This document shows, piece by piece, positions 18,412 to 27,063 of a stretch of DNA of 42,071 nucleotides (position 1 is the first letter of the stretch; each line of letters opens with the position of its first letter). The notes beneath the pieces are model-generated. The model did no database searches and was not told where the DNA came from. It saw nothing but the letters and a program-made list of their open reading frames with translations. The stretch is from the NCBI GenBank assembly GCA_964353855.1, contig CAYGWX010000011.1, positions 4,339 to 46,409 on the forward strand. The letters are read 5' to 3'. This DNA is from CAYGWX01 sp964353855 [NCBI: uncultured bacterium] (GTDB lineage: Bacteria; Edwardsbacteria; CAYGWX01). The translations under genes were made by a program, and so were the position numbers.

Positions 18412-21400
18412 CTACCCCTTGCCTTCAATCCCCAGCTTCTTCTCCAACTCCCTCGTCCAGTGGGCCAGGCCCGCGGCCTTGGCCGAATCATAGGCCGCCT
18501 CGTAGCACTTCCGGCTCTCCTTCCCGTCCCCCTTCTTCATGGCCAGGTCCCCCAGGGCCAGCCAGCCCTTCACCACCACCCCCTGAAGATCCATCTCCCG
18601 GCCAAGGTCCATCCCCTCCACAATCGAGTCCCAGGCATCCTCTGGCGAACCCAAGAGCGTCTTCACCCTTCCCAGGGTCACCAACAGATCCGCCCGCGGG
18701 GCGCGGTTTTGTATCCCCGCGGTGAAGGCCAGCCCCTCCTCCACCCGGGTCAGGGCTTCCTCAGGCCGTTCCAGGGAAAGCAGGGCCTCCCCCATCCGGC
18801 ACAGGTCCTGGGCCAGCTCCTTCCCGCTGCCCAAGTCGCGGTGCAGGGCCGCGGCCTCGCTCTGGGAGCGCAGGGCTTCCTCCCAGCGCCCGCCCTGGGC
18901 GTGAAGGTCTCCGATCGCAGCCAGGGAGGCGCCCATCCCCGGGCGGTCCCCGAGCTGCATCTGGATCAGGAAGGCTTCCTCGTAGACCTCCAGGGCCTCC
19001 GGGTGCTGGCCCTGGTCGCGGAGGGCCTGGCCGGAATAGACCAATGCCACGGCCAGCCCCCTCCGGTCCCCAAGCTCCCGGGAGAGGGCCGCGGACTCTT
19101 GATAGGCCTTGAGGGCCTTGGTGTGCTCGCCCCCCCCGCTAAGAAAGGCCCCCAGGGTGATGAGGGTGGCGGCCACCCCGAGTCTGTCCCCCAGCTCCCG
19201 CCGGATGGCCAGGGACTCCTCGTAGGCCGCGAGGGCGGCATCCGCGTCCCCCTTCTGCGCGCGTAAACCCGCGATGCTGGCCAGAGAGGATGCCAGGCCG
19301 AAGGAGTCTCCGTTCTCCCGGCACAGAGCCGTCGCCTCTTCGAGAAGGCCCAGGGCCTTGTCCGGATTCTTCTGCTCGGCCAAGAGAAAAGCCAGGAGGG
19401 TCAGGTCTGCGACCAGGGGCTGGCGCTCTCCCAGCTTGCGGTGAAGGGCGACGGCCCTCTCCACGAAGGGAAAGGCCTTGTCCGAGCTTCCCCGCTCGCG
19501 GTGGGCCATCGCCAGGAGCAGGAGGCTCGCCGCCGCTTCGCTCTCCAGGGAGGTGGTCTCGGCCATCTTCAGGGCGCGGCTGGCGTGGGAGAGGGTCTCC
19601 CGGTACTCGGCGCGCCGTCCGTGGAGCGAGGCCAGCCCGTTCAGGGCAGCCACGGTTTTCGGGGTGTCCCCAAGAATCTCGGCGGCCTCCAGGGCGTGCT
19701 CGCCATCCGCGATCCCCTCCGGCAGCCGGCCCAGATACTCAAAGGCCTTGGCCCGCCCGAAATGCGCCTGAAAGCGCCTCCGGCGTTCCTCGTTGGGGTC
19801 CCCCGCCTTATCGGGGCCCGGGGAGAGGAGGAGCTCCAAGGCCTGCCCGTAGGCGGCGACGGCCTCGGCGTTCTGGACGTTCTCCCGGTGCCTGTCCCCG
19901 GCCCTGAGCAGGTACTCGACCTCCTTGCGGACCTCCCCGGCCTGGCCCCAGTGCCAGGCCAGGAGCTCGGGGACCTCCTGGGCACGATCCGGGAAAAGCG
20001 ACTCCACGGCCCGGGCTACTTCCCCGTGGCACTCCCGCGCCGCGCCCCGCGCCAAGGACTGGTAGGCGGCCTCCCGGGTGAGGAGTTGTTTGAAGTGATA
20101 CTCCGGCTCTCCGTCCCGGGCGTGGAGAAAGATCATCCCCTCCTCCTCCAGGGTGGCCAAGGCCTCCCGCCAGCCCTTGGGCCCATCCTGGCAGACCCGC
20201 TCCAGGAGCGCCAGGGAAAAACTCCGGCCGATGGTTGAGGCCTTCTGGAGCACCCGCTTCTCGGTCTCGGGCAACTTCTCCACCCGCGCCGCCACCAGGG
20301 TCTGGAGCGTGTCCGGGATCTCGGCCTGCTCCAGGCGCCCCACCCGCTCGCAGCGCTCGCCCCTCCAGGCCAGGACCCCCTGCTCGGAAAGACTCCTCAG
20401 AAGCTCTTCCAGGAAGAAGGGGTTCCCCTCCGCCCTTCCCAGCACAGCCTGGGCCAGGTCCGTCGGAACCTCCTCCCAGCCCAGAAGCTTAGCCATGAGC
20501 AACCGGATGGACTCGGGCTCCAGCTCCCTCACCGGAATGACCTTGACCTCCGGACGCCCGATCCATTCCGGGTCGTACTCCGGCCGGTAGAGGCAGACCA
20601 TGAGGATCGGCGCCCGGGAGAGGGCGCCCACCAGGAAGGCGAGCAGCTCGCGGGTGAGGGGGTCGGACCACTGCATGTCCTCCAGCATCAGGACCAGGGG
20701 CCGCCGCTCGGACAGGGTGAGGAGAAGGCGCTTCATGGCCAGGAAGGTCGCGGCCTTCTGGGCCGGCGGGTCGAGCCGGATGCCCGGGCTGTTGGGAAGC
20801 TGGGCGTGCAGCAACCAGGCCAGGTGCTCCACGTCGTGCCCCCCCAGCTCCAGGACCCCCCCTAAGACCGACAGCCGGGCGTGGATCTCGGAGTGCCCGT
20901 CCTGCGGGGAGAGCCGGAGGAGCTCGCGCAGGATCTCCAGGAAGGGCCAGTAGGAGAAGCTCCGGCCGTAGGACAGGGCCGCGGCCTCCACGACCTCCAC
21001 GTACTTCTCGGCCAGGAAGCGTTTGAGCTCGTACTTCAGGCGGGACTTTCCGGCTCCGGCCTCGCCCACCAGGCAGAGCACCCGGCCCTTCCCGGAAAGG
21101 GCCTCCTCGGCCCAGGCCCGCATCGCCTCCAACTCCTCCTCCCGGTCCACCAGGGGGGTGAGGGCCCGTCCGATGCCGGCCCGCCGGATCCCCAGGAGCC
21201 GGAAGGCCGTGAGGGGTCCCCGGGATTCCTTCAGGGTGAGGGAGTGGGCGGCCTCGAATTCAAACAACCCCTCCACCTCCCTGACGACCGGCTCCGAGCC
21301 CAGGATCTCCCCGGGCTGGGCCGCCTCCTGAAGACCGCGGGCCACGGCCACGGCCTCCCCGAGAACGGCGAAGGTCTTGGATTCCTTTCCTCCGGTCTGG

Positions 21401-21831
21401 GCGAAGACCACCTCGCCCTGGTGGATCCCGGCGGCCAAGGAGAGCGGTATCTCCCCGCCCGTGCCGATCCCGGTGAGTGCAGCCTGCATCTCCAGGGCCG
21501 CGCGCAGGGCCTGCTCCGCCCCTTTTTCCTTAGCCCCCTCTGTCCGGAAAAGAACCAGCGCCTCGTTCCGGAAGGAGCGGATGAGGGTCCCCTCCTGATT
21601 GCGCGCCGCACCCTCGAAGGCTTCCAGGCAGCTGTACAGAAGCTCCAGGGCCTCTTCGGGCGGGAGGCCCTCGCACCGGGCGGCGAACCCGGAGACCTCG
21701 GCGGCAAGCAGGGTGACCCTCCGGCGCTCCGCCTCGTTCTTCTTCCCCGGGGAGGCGACGAGCCGGCTTCCGCAGTTCCCGCAGAACTTCTGGCCGTGGG
21801 CGTTTTTGTGCTTGCATGAAGGGCAATTCAT
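18412..21831 (-). CDS. zinc-ribbon, degenerate class III cyclase, AAA ATPase and TPR signalling protein
   Basis: 1139 residues. A zinc ribbon opens the protein (C3, C6, C17, C20: CPSC...CGNC). Residues 38-215 fit a class III nucleotide cyclase fold (VTLLAAEVSGFAARCEG, AAGIHQGEVVFAQTG, GEAVAVARGLQEAAQPGEI), but the metal-binding aspartates are replaced (E45; N89 in RNEAL) and the ribose-binding Asn of the VNxAxR motif is Ala, so it is probably catalytically dead. An AAA/STAND-type ATPase follows (PLVDREEELEAM; Walker A GEAGAGKS at 256-263; Walker B LVLMLEDMQWSD). From about 610 to 1130 tandem TPRs of 40 residues are seen (AYEESLAIRRELGDRLGVA; AYQESAALSRELGDRRGLA). It is a cytoplasmic sensor/scaffold of the adenylate-cyclase-plus-AAA family. 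It is monocistronic, between its own promoter and terminator. Input and target are unknown. Confidence 0.88.
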   Translation of the reverse strand: MNCPSCKHKNAHGQKFCGNCGSRLVASPGKKNEAERRRVTLLAAEVSGFAARCEGLPPEEALELLYSCLEAFEGAARNQEGTLIRSFRNEALVLFRTEGAKEKGAEQALRAALEMQAALTGIGTGGEIPLSLAAGIHQGEVVFAQTGGKESKTFAVLGEAVAVARGLQEAAQPGEILGSEPVVREVEGLFEFEAAHSLTLKESRGPLTAFRLLGIRRAGIGRALTPLVDREEELEAMRAWAEEALSGKGRVLCLVGEAGAGKSRLKYELKRFLAEKYVEVVEAAALSYGRSFSYWPFLEILRELLRLSPQDGHSEIHARLSVLGGVLELGGHDVEHLAWLLHAQLPNSPGIRLDPPAQKAATFLAMKRLLLTLSERRPLVLMLEDMQWSDPLTRELLAFLVGALSRAPILMVCLYRPEYDPEWIGRPEVKVIPVRELEPESIRLLMAKLLGWEEVPTDLAQAVLGRAEGNPFFLEELLRSLSEQGVLAWRGERCERVGRLEQAEIPDTLQTLVAARVEKLPETEKRVLQKASTIGRSFSLALLERVCQDGPKGWREALATLEEEGMIFLHARDGEPEYHFKQLLTREAAYQSLARGAARECHGEVARAVESLFPDRAQEVPELLAWHWGQAGEVRKEVEYLLRAGDRHRENVQNAEAVAAYGQALELLLSPGPDKAGDPNEERRRRFQAHFGRAKAFEYLGRLPEGIADGEHALEAAEILGDTPKTVAALNGLASLHGRRAEYRETLSHASRALKMAETTSLESEAAASLLLLAMAHRERGSSDKAFPFVERAVALHRKLGERQPLVADLTLLAFLLAEQKNPDKALGLLEEATALCRENGDSFGLASSLASIAGLRAQKGDADAALAAYEESLAIRRELGDRLGVAATLITLGAFLSGGGEHTKALKAYQESAALSRELGDRRGLAVALVYSGQALRDQGQHPEALEVYEEAFLIQMQLGDRPGMGASLAAIGDLHAQGGRWEEALRSQSEAAALHRDLGSGKELAQDLCRMGEALLSLERPEEALTRVEEGLAFTAGIQNRAPRADLLVTLGRVKTLLGSPEDAWDSIVEGMDLGREMDLQGVVVKGWLALGDLAMKKGDGKESRKCYEAAYDSAKAAGLAHWTRELEKKLGIEGKG

Positions 21832-21932
21832 GGGATTAAAGCGTTAGACGTTCAAGGTCTCCTAAAGGATGACCCGGCTTTTCCCTCGCGGCAAGAGGAC
21901 GGGGTCTCGAGGGACGGGCTTTTAGCCTTTGC

Positions 21933-21962
21933 ATTGTAACATCTCGGAGACCGTTTTGTCAA
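21933..21962 (-). promoter_or_regulatory. sigma-70 promoter of the AAA/TPR gene
   Basis: Minus-strand TTGACA (21962-21957), 18-base spacer, TACAAT (21938-21933). It lies in the divergent 305-base gap shared with the GntR gene; no gene is seen in the gap. Confidence 0.65.
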
Positions 21963-22063
21963 GTAGCAAGGGCGTACGGCCGTGTGTCCATTTTTTTGTC
22001 AACCGTGGATGATCTTTGGGGTTCTCCCGACCTTTCTCAAATCGAGTCAGTCGGTTTGGGGTC

Positions 22064-22092
22064 TTGACTCCTCGTTAGGTTTTTGGTATAAT
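22064..22092 (+). promoter_or_regulatory. sigma-70 promoter of the GntR-dsr block
   Basis: TTGACT (22064-22069), 17-base spacer, TATAAT (22087-22092). The expected start of transcription, about 22099, coincides with the first base of the palindrome at 22099-22122. Confidence 0.85.
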
Positions 22093-22098
22093 ATTAAT

Positions 22099-22122
22099 AT
22101 ATCTCTGGTATACCAGAGATAT
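22099..22122. promoter_or_regulatory. 24-bp perfect palindrome, GntR/FCD operator
   Basis: Half site ATATCTCTGGTA (22099-22110) is followed directly by its exact reverse complement (22111-22122). The centre TGGTATACCA fits the TGGT-n2-ACCA type of operator bound by FCD-subfamily GntR regulators. It lies over the predicted start of transcription and 15 bases before the regulator's ATG, so autorepression is the simplest reading. Confidence 0.8.
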
Positions 22123-22136
22123 CCACTCAAAAAAAC

Positions 22137-22820
22137 ATGAACTTAAAAAAACTGGTGTCTTCTTTGGTCGAACAGGCTTACCTCCGGTTACGCCGGGAAA
22201 TCTCGACCTGCATCCTGTCACCCGGTCAGGTAGTAACTGAGCGTGAACTGGCCCGCCAATATAAGATGAGCAAGACCCCTATCCGTGAGGCGCTGACTCA
22301 GATCTGTCGCGAAGGGCTGATGAAACGCCTTCCGGGCCGGGGGTATATGGTCGCACCGATCACCATCAAGGATGTCCAGGACCTCTTTGATCTGCGCTTG
22401 ATCCTGGAGGTCATCGCGGTGGAGCGAGCAGCCCGGCATCCTTCGCCTGCACAGATCGCCGCGCTAAAGGAGATGTCGTCCGTCAGCTACTCTCTGGAAG
22501 ACCCCGAAAGCCACCGCCTTTTTCTCAAGACGAACCGTGACTTCCACTTGGCTCTGGCTGAAGCAGCGGGGAATCGCCGGTTGGTGGGAACGCTGGTGGG
22601 ATTGTTAAACGAGATGGATCGCCTCTTCCACCTGGGGCTCCGTTTGCGGGACAGCCGGGAGGAGATGAGACAGGAGCATCGGGAAGTGGTCGCGGCCCTG
22701 GAAAAGGGGGAGGTCAAGGGAGCACGGGATGTGATTACGCGTCAAATCATGACCTCCCGGGATCGGGTCATGGCAGCGATACTGCGGGGAGATATTCGAC
22801 CTGTCCAGGTAACCGAGTGA
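22137..22820 (+). CDS. GntR-family (FCD subfamily) transcription regulator
   Basis: 227 residues, the normal size. Residues ~10-75 form the winged helix (VVTERELARQYKMSKTPIREALTQICREGLMKRLPGRGYMV). The C-terminal all-helical FCD ligand domain shows DVQDLFDLRLILEVIAVERAA and NRDFHLALAEAAGNRRLV followed by EHREVVAALEKGEV. The usual last metal-binding His in the final helix is not obvious (GARDVITRQIM), so the effector may be bound differently. The start is ATG 22137 with no Shine-Dalgarno and a leader of about 38 bases. It heads the plus-strand block, 52 bases before dsrC, and probably represses its own promoter and the sulfur-redox genes. The effector is likely a small organic acid, as in the family, but is unknown here. 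Confidence 0.93.
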   Translation: MNLKKLVSSLVEQAYLRLRREISTCILSPGQVVTERELARQYKMSKTPIREALTQICREGLMKRLPGRGYMVAPITIKDVQDLFDLRLILEVIAVERAARHPSPAQIAALKEMSSVSYSLEDPESHRLFLKTNRDFHLALAEAAGNRRLVGTLVGLLNEMDRLFHLGLRLRDSREEMRQEHREVVAALEKGEVKGARDVITRQIMTSRDRVMAAILRGDIRPVQVTE

Positions 22821-22872
22821 TCCTGGAGCGGGTGTTGCGATACGGCCGGAAACCATAGCAAGGAGCGTAGAA

Positions 22873-23193
22873 ATGCCGTTTGTCGATTACAAAGGAACTC
22901 AACTTGAGGTGGATGAGGACGGCTTCATCGCCGATCCCGCTACGTGGGACGAGGATCTGGCCCGTTTTCTGGCGGCACACGAAGAAGGGGTTTCAGACCT
23001 GACGGAGGATCACTGGAAAGTCATCCGTTACCTGAACCAGTATTACAAAGAGTTTGGGATCGCCCCGATGGTCCGTAAGCTGTGCAAAGAGACCGGCTTT
23101 CAGCTCAAGTACATCTACGAGCTGTTCCCCAATGGCCCGGCCAGAGGCGCGTGCAAGGTCGCTGGCCTGCCCAAGCCGACGGGCTGTGTGTAA
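22873..23193 (+). CDS. dsrC: DsrC/TusE-family sulfur carrier protein
   Basis: 106 residues, the usual DsrC length. It contains the family helices (WDEDLARFLAAHEEGVSDLTEDHWKVI, IAPMVRKLCKETG, YELFPNGPARGACKVAGL) and the flexible C-terminal arm with both redox cysteines: Cys in GACKVAG and the penultimate Cys in TGCV, exactly 11 residues apart. That spacing is the signature of true DsrC (sulfur-substrate carrying, trisulfide-forming) as opposed to TusE, which keeps only the last Cys. It is the cytoplasmic thiol partner of DsrMK. AAGGAG stands eight bases before the ATG. It lies between the GntR gene and dsrM, so it is likely cotranscribed with the membrane complex. No dsrAB is in the window, so its sulfur donor is unknown. 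Confidence 0.93.
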   Translation: MPFVDYKGTQLEVDEDGFIADPATWDEDLARFLAAHEEGVSDLTEDHWKVIRYLNQYYKEFGIAPMVRKLCKETGFQLKYIYELFPNGPARGACKVAGLPKPTGCV

Positions 23194-23236
23194 TCCCACC
23201 CTGCCCTGACCCTCCTCTTCCCAAGCGAGGCAATCG

Positions 23237-24133
23237 ATGGCCTTTCAATGGTTCACAATCGTCTTCGGCTGGGCCGCGCTTTTCCTCTTTGTCGTTCTGG
23301 CTGCCTATAAAATCCACCGCTTCGCGACCATGCCTCTCAACCTTCGTTGGGAAGTTTACCCCGTACCCCACGAAGCGGGAGACAAGCGCCTTTACGGCGG
23401 TTCCTACATGGAGGAAGTGGACTGGGTCAAGAAGCCCCGGCCCTCATCTCCCTTAGCCGAGTGGGCCGAGATGGGTTCGGAGATATTCTTCCTGAAGCGC
23501 GTCCGGGAGCACAATCCCTACCACATCTGGCCCCTGTCCCTGGCCTTGCATTGGGGCCTCTACTTGCTCATCCTTTGGATGGGAATCCTGGCCGCAACGG
23601 TTTTCGTCCCCGCGTTGTCCCTTCTCACGATGGCGGTCGGTATATCGGCCTTCGTGCTGGGAGCCTGTGGAGCGGTGGGGCTGATCGTTTTACGGGCGAC
23701 CGATAGGAGTCTCGCGTTGTACACCACGCCTATAGACTTTTTCAATCTCGTGTTTCTGGCCGCGATCTTCGGCCTGGGGCTCGTTTCCTGGTGGGGTGAC
23801 CCCCTTTTCTCACTACACCACGCTTACGTCAAGAGCCTGCTTTTCTTCCGACCGACTCCCGTGTCGCCGGCGGTTGTTTCCTTGTTTCTCCTGCTTCAAG
23901 CGTTTGCGATCTATATGCCCTGTTCCAAACTCATTCACTACCTCATGAAGCACTTTACTTTCCATGAGATCCTGTGGAATGACGAGTTCAAGGTAAAAGG
24001 CTCAAGCAAGGATAAGCAGATCGACCGCCAGCTCTCCTCCCTGGCGACCTGGGCGGGACCGCACATCACGCCAGGCAAAACATGGCGGGAGCAAGTACGG
24101 GGTCCCTTGGCGGGTGAAGGCCAAGAGAAATGA
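23237..24133 (+). CDS. dsrM: DsrM-like cytochrome b (NarI-type) membrane subunit
   Basis: 298 residues with about five or six membrane segments: FTIVFGWAALFLFVVLAAY near the N-terminus, LALHWGLYLLILWMGILAA, LLTMAVGISAFVLGACGAV, FFNLVFLAAIFGLGLVSWW, and VVSLFLLLQAFAIY. His residues near the helix ends (HNPYHIW, LALHWG, LHHAYVKS, LIHYLMKHF) fit haem b ligands of the NarI/HdrE/DsrM family. It would oxidise or reduce membrane quinol and pass electrons to the iron-sulfur subunit encoded next. Its stop overlaps the next start (ATGA at 24130-24133), showing translational coupling. DsrM is preferred because of the dsrC and dsrK neighbours; HdrE-like is the alternative. Confidence 0.85.
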   Translation: MAFQWFTIVFGWAALFLFVVLAAYKIHRFATMPLNLRWEVYPVPHEAGDKRLYGGSYMEEVDWVKKPRPSSPLAEWAEMGSEIFFLKRVREHNPYHIWPLSLALHWGLYLLILWMGILAATVFVPALSLLTMAVGISAFVLGACGAVGLIVLRATDRSLALYTTPIDFFNLVFLAAIFGLGLVSWWGDPLFSLHHAYVKSLLFFRPTPVSPAVVSLFLLLQAFAIYMPCSKLIHYLMKHFTFHEILWNDEFKVKGSSKDKQIDRQLSSLATWAGPHITPGKTWREQVRGPLAGEGQEK

Positions 24134-25746
24134 GCAAAAAACCGATTCGTTTTCGAGATGTAGCCAGACCGGGCAACGACCCTCTGGTATCCTTGGATGC
24201 TCAGACCCTGTTGAAACTGGCCCTCTTGGAGGAGCAGCCGGTTCTTCGGGCGCCTCGAGCTTCCTGGCTCGAAAGGTACGATTTTTCGTTGGATGGATTT
24301 TCGGACTTTGACCTTCCCAAGCCCAAGACGTCGGAGGAACAGGAGAAGTTCGTTCAGGCGTTCTTGAGCGGGCTGGGAAAGCTGTTCGACCCGCAGAACA
24401 ATTGGACGTTCCTCAAGGCCCTCAAGCTCTCGCTGGATTATTGCCTGCGCTGCCAGACCTGCTCGGAAGCCTGCCACGTATATCTGGCAAGCGGAAAGCA
24501 GGAGATTTACAGGCCGACCTTTCGCTCCGAGGTCCTGCGGAGGATCTATCAGAGGCATTTCACGGCCCCCGGCAGGTGGCTGGGGCCTTTCCTCGGGGCG
24601 GACATCGAGCTGAGCTTCGAGACAGTCTGGCGGTTATTGGAAATGTCGTATCGCTGCAACCTTTGCCGCCGGTGCGCCATGGTCTGTCCGGTCGGCATTG
24701 ACAACGCCCTCTTGGCGCGCGAGATCCGCAAGCTCTTCAGCCAGGAGCTCGGCATCGCTCCCCCGGAGCTGTTCAAGAAGGGGACCCGCAAGCACCTCGA
24801 AGCCGGGTCTTCCACGGGCATGACCCCGGCAGGTTTCCGGGACTCCATCGAATCCATCGAGGAGATCATCGCGGAGAAGACCGGCCGGAAGATCAAAGTC
24901 CCGGTGGACAAAAAAGGCGCGGCGGTTCTGCTGATCCACAACGCCGGGGAGTTTCTCTCCTGGCCGGAGAACCCCGCGGCCTTCAGCATTTTGTTTGACG
25001 CGGCCGGCGTGGACTATACCCTGAGCAGCGACCTGCTGGGTTACGACGCGGTCAATTACGGGGTCTGGTTCGACGATCTGGAGCTGGGACGGGTGGCCTT
25101 GAGGCACGTCGAGATCGCCCGGAAACTGGGGGTCAAGAAGATCATCGTCGGGGAGTGCGGCCACGCCCACAAGGCCCTCTGCGTGGTGGCCGACCGGGTA
25201 TTACCCGGGGACTTGAGCCTCTCGGAGGTTCCCCGCGAAAGCTGCCTGCCCCTGCTGCGCGACATCGTCCAAAGCGGGGTGCTCCGGCTGGACCCCAAGC
25301 GCAACGATTTCCCCGTCACCCTGCACGATTCCTGCAACGTGGTCCGGCTGATGGGCATCGTCCGCCCCCAGCGGGAGATCCTCCAAGCGGTTTGCGCGCA
25401 GCCCCTGCGCGAGATGACCCCGCATGGGGTCTGGAACTACTGCTGCGGGGGCGGGGGAGGCTTCGCCATCATGGATACGCTCAACTTCTCGGAGTGGCGG
25501 AACGCAGTCTCGGTGCGGATGAAGGTAAAGCAGGTCCTCGACGTCTTCCAAGATGTCCTCGACCCCGGAATCCGCAAATACATCGTCGCGGCCTGCTCGA
25601 ACTGCAAAGGCGCGATGCGGGACGCGATCGCGCATTACGGGCTCAAGGAGAAATTCGGCATCGGATACGGCGGGCTGGCCGATTTGATCGTCAATGCGAT
25701 GAGCGACCTGCCCCGGCCATACATCGAATGGGATCAGGAACGGTAG
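24130..25746 (+). CDS. dsrK: DsrK/HdrD-like iron-sulfur subunit
   Basis: 538 residues, close to DsrK. Two ferredoxin-type [4Fe-4S] motifs are visible: CLRCQTCSEACHVY and CNLCRRCAMVCPVG. The C-terminal half has a complete CCG domain (HDSCNVVRLMG; NYCCGGGGGF; ACSNCKGAM), which binds the noncubane [4Fe-4S] cluster that handles disulfide or trisulfide substrates. In DsrMK this subunit faces the cytoplasm and exchanges electrons with DsrC, encoded two genes upstream. ATGA overlap with dsrM. The companion genes dsrJ, dsrO and dsrP are absent, as in the minimal DsrMK type. Whether it reduces DsrC trisulfide or runs in the oxidative direction cannot be read from the sequence. Confidence 0.9.
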   Translation: MSKKPIRFRDVARPGNDPLVSLDAQTLLKLALLEEQPVLRAPRASWLERYDFSLDGFSDFDLPKPKTSEEQEKFVQAFLSGLGKLFDPQNNWTFLKALKLSLDYCLRCQTCSEACHVYLASGKQEIYRPTFRSEVLRRIYQRHFTAPGRWLGPFLGADIELSFETVWRLLEMSYRCNLCRRCAMVCPVGIDNALLAREIRKLFSQELGIAPPELFKKGTRKHLEAGSSTGMTPAGFRDSIESIEEIIAEKTGRKIKVPVDKKGAAVLLIHNAGEFLSWPENPAAFSILFDAAGVDYTLSSDLLGYDAVNYGVWFDDLELGRVALRHVEIARKLGVKKIIVGECGHAHKALCVVADRVLPGDLSLSEVPRESCLPLLRDIVQSGVLRLDPKRNDFPVTLHDSCNVVRLMGIVRPQREILQAVCAQPLREMTPHGVWNYCCGGGGGFAIMDTLNFSEWRNAVSVRMKVKQVLDVFQDVLDPGIRKYIVAACSNCKGAMRDAIAHYGLKEKFGIGYGGLADLIVNAMSDLPRPYIEWDQER

Positions 25747-25844
25747 GGCGTGGTAGACGACCCCGGAACGTCAGGCATGACGATGACCGTAAACAACTCC
25801 ACGAGATTATTCTCTTTAGTCCTATTTAAATTAAGGGGGCTTTG

Positions 25845-27005
25845 ATGGGCGACTTGATCTACCTGGACAACGGGGCGACCTCTTTCCCGAAACCCGAAGA
25901 GGTCTATGTCTACATGGATGTCTTTTACCGGAGATTCGGGGTCAACCCTGGCCGGTCGGGTTACGACCTCTGCATGGAGGCCGGGGCCGTGGTCGATGAG
26001 ACCCGGAAGATGCTCACCACGTTCTTCCACGGCACGGACCCCAACCGCCTCTGCTTCTCCTACAACGCCACCGACGCCCTGAACCTCATCCTCTTCGGCA
26101 TGCTCCGCCCCGGGGACCACGCCATCTCGACCACCCTCGAACACAATTCGGTGCTGCGACCGCTCTACCACCGCTCTCGGGAGGGCGTGGAGGTGGATTA
26201 CGTCCCCTTCGACGGCAAGGGGTTCGTGGATCCCGGCGAGATCAAAAAGAGGTTCAAGCCAAACACCCGCCTGGTCGTCGTCAACCACGCCTCCAACGTC
26301 CTCGGGACCGTCCAGCCCCTCCGGGAGATCGGGCGCCTCTGCCGCGAGGCCGGCATTCCCTTTGCCGTAGACGCCTCGCAGTCCGCGGGCAAGGTCGAGA
26401 TCGACATGGAGGAGCAGTTCCTGGACGTGGTCGCGTTCACCGGCCACAAATCCCTGTTCGGCCCCACCGGGATCGGCGGCCTGTACGTTCGGGAGGGCAT
26501 CGAGATCCGCCACACCCGGGCCGGGGGCACCGGGGTCCGCTCCGTCGAGAAGGCCCATCTCGAGGAGTATCCTTTCCGCCTGGAATACGGGACCCCCAAC
26601 GTCGTCGGCATCGCCGGCCTGAAGGCCGGGTTGGAATGGCTTCTCGTCCAGGGGCTCGAGGCCCTTCACGAGCGGGAGATGAAGCTCGCCCGCCTGCTCC
26701 GCGACGGGCTCGCCGCGATCCCCGGGGTGACCCTGTACTGCCAGGAGGACCTGGCCGACCACATCGCCGTCCTGCCCTTCAATGTGAATGGCCTGGACGC
26801 CGGGGACGTCGGGACGATGCTGGACGTGGACCATAACATCGCCTGCCGCACCGGCCTGCACTGCGCTCCCCGGGTCCACGAGCAGCTGGGGACCGACAAG
26901 ATCCGCGGCGCGGTCCGGTTCGGGATCGGGCCGTTTAATACCGAGGAGCACATCCGGCATGCGGTCGAGGCGGTCCGCGAAATCGCAGCCTTGCGGAAAC
27001 GCTGA
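25845..27005 (+). CDS. class V PLP enzyme, cysteine desulfurase-like
   Basis: 386 residues from ATG 25845 (AAGGGGG six bases upstream; a TTG three bases earlier is less likely). Opening IYLDNGATSFPKPEEV is typical of the family. PLP lysine in FTGHKSLFGPTGIGG, PLP-binding Asp/Gln in FAVDASQSAGKV, and a conserved Cys in ACRTGLHCAP, which is the active-site Cys in the IscS/SufS-like subgroup annotated as cysteine desulfurase family. It removes sulfur from cysteine as an enzyme persulfide. Located 98 bases after dsrK on the same strand, it could feed sulfur to DsrC or serve the Fe-S clusters of DsrK. Specific substrate not proven; some members use selenocysteine. Confidence 0.88.
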   Translation: MGDLIYLDNGATSFPKPEEVYVYMDVFYRRFGVNPGRSGYDLCMEAGAVVDETRKMLTTFFHGTDPNRLCFSYNATDALNLILFGMLRPGDHAISTTLEHNSVLRPLYHRSREGVEVDYVPFDGKGFVDPGEIKKRFKPNTRLVVVNHASNVLGTVQPLREIGRLCREAGIPFAVDASQSAGKVEIDMEEQFLDVVAFTGHKSLFGPTGIGGLYVREGIEIRHTRAGGTGVRSVEKAHLEEYPFRLEYGTPNVVGIAGLKAGLEWLLVQGLEALHEREMKLARLLRDGLAAIPGVTLYCQEDLADHIAVLPFNVNGLDAGDVGTMLDVDHNIACRTGLHCAPRVHEQLGTDKIRGAVRFGIGPFNTEEHIRHAVEAVREIAALRKR

Positions 27006-27063
27006 GGAATAAACCCTTCTCTCAGAGGGTATTAAAGGCAGAACCCAAACCAAGGAGGCGGTC

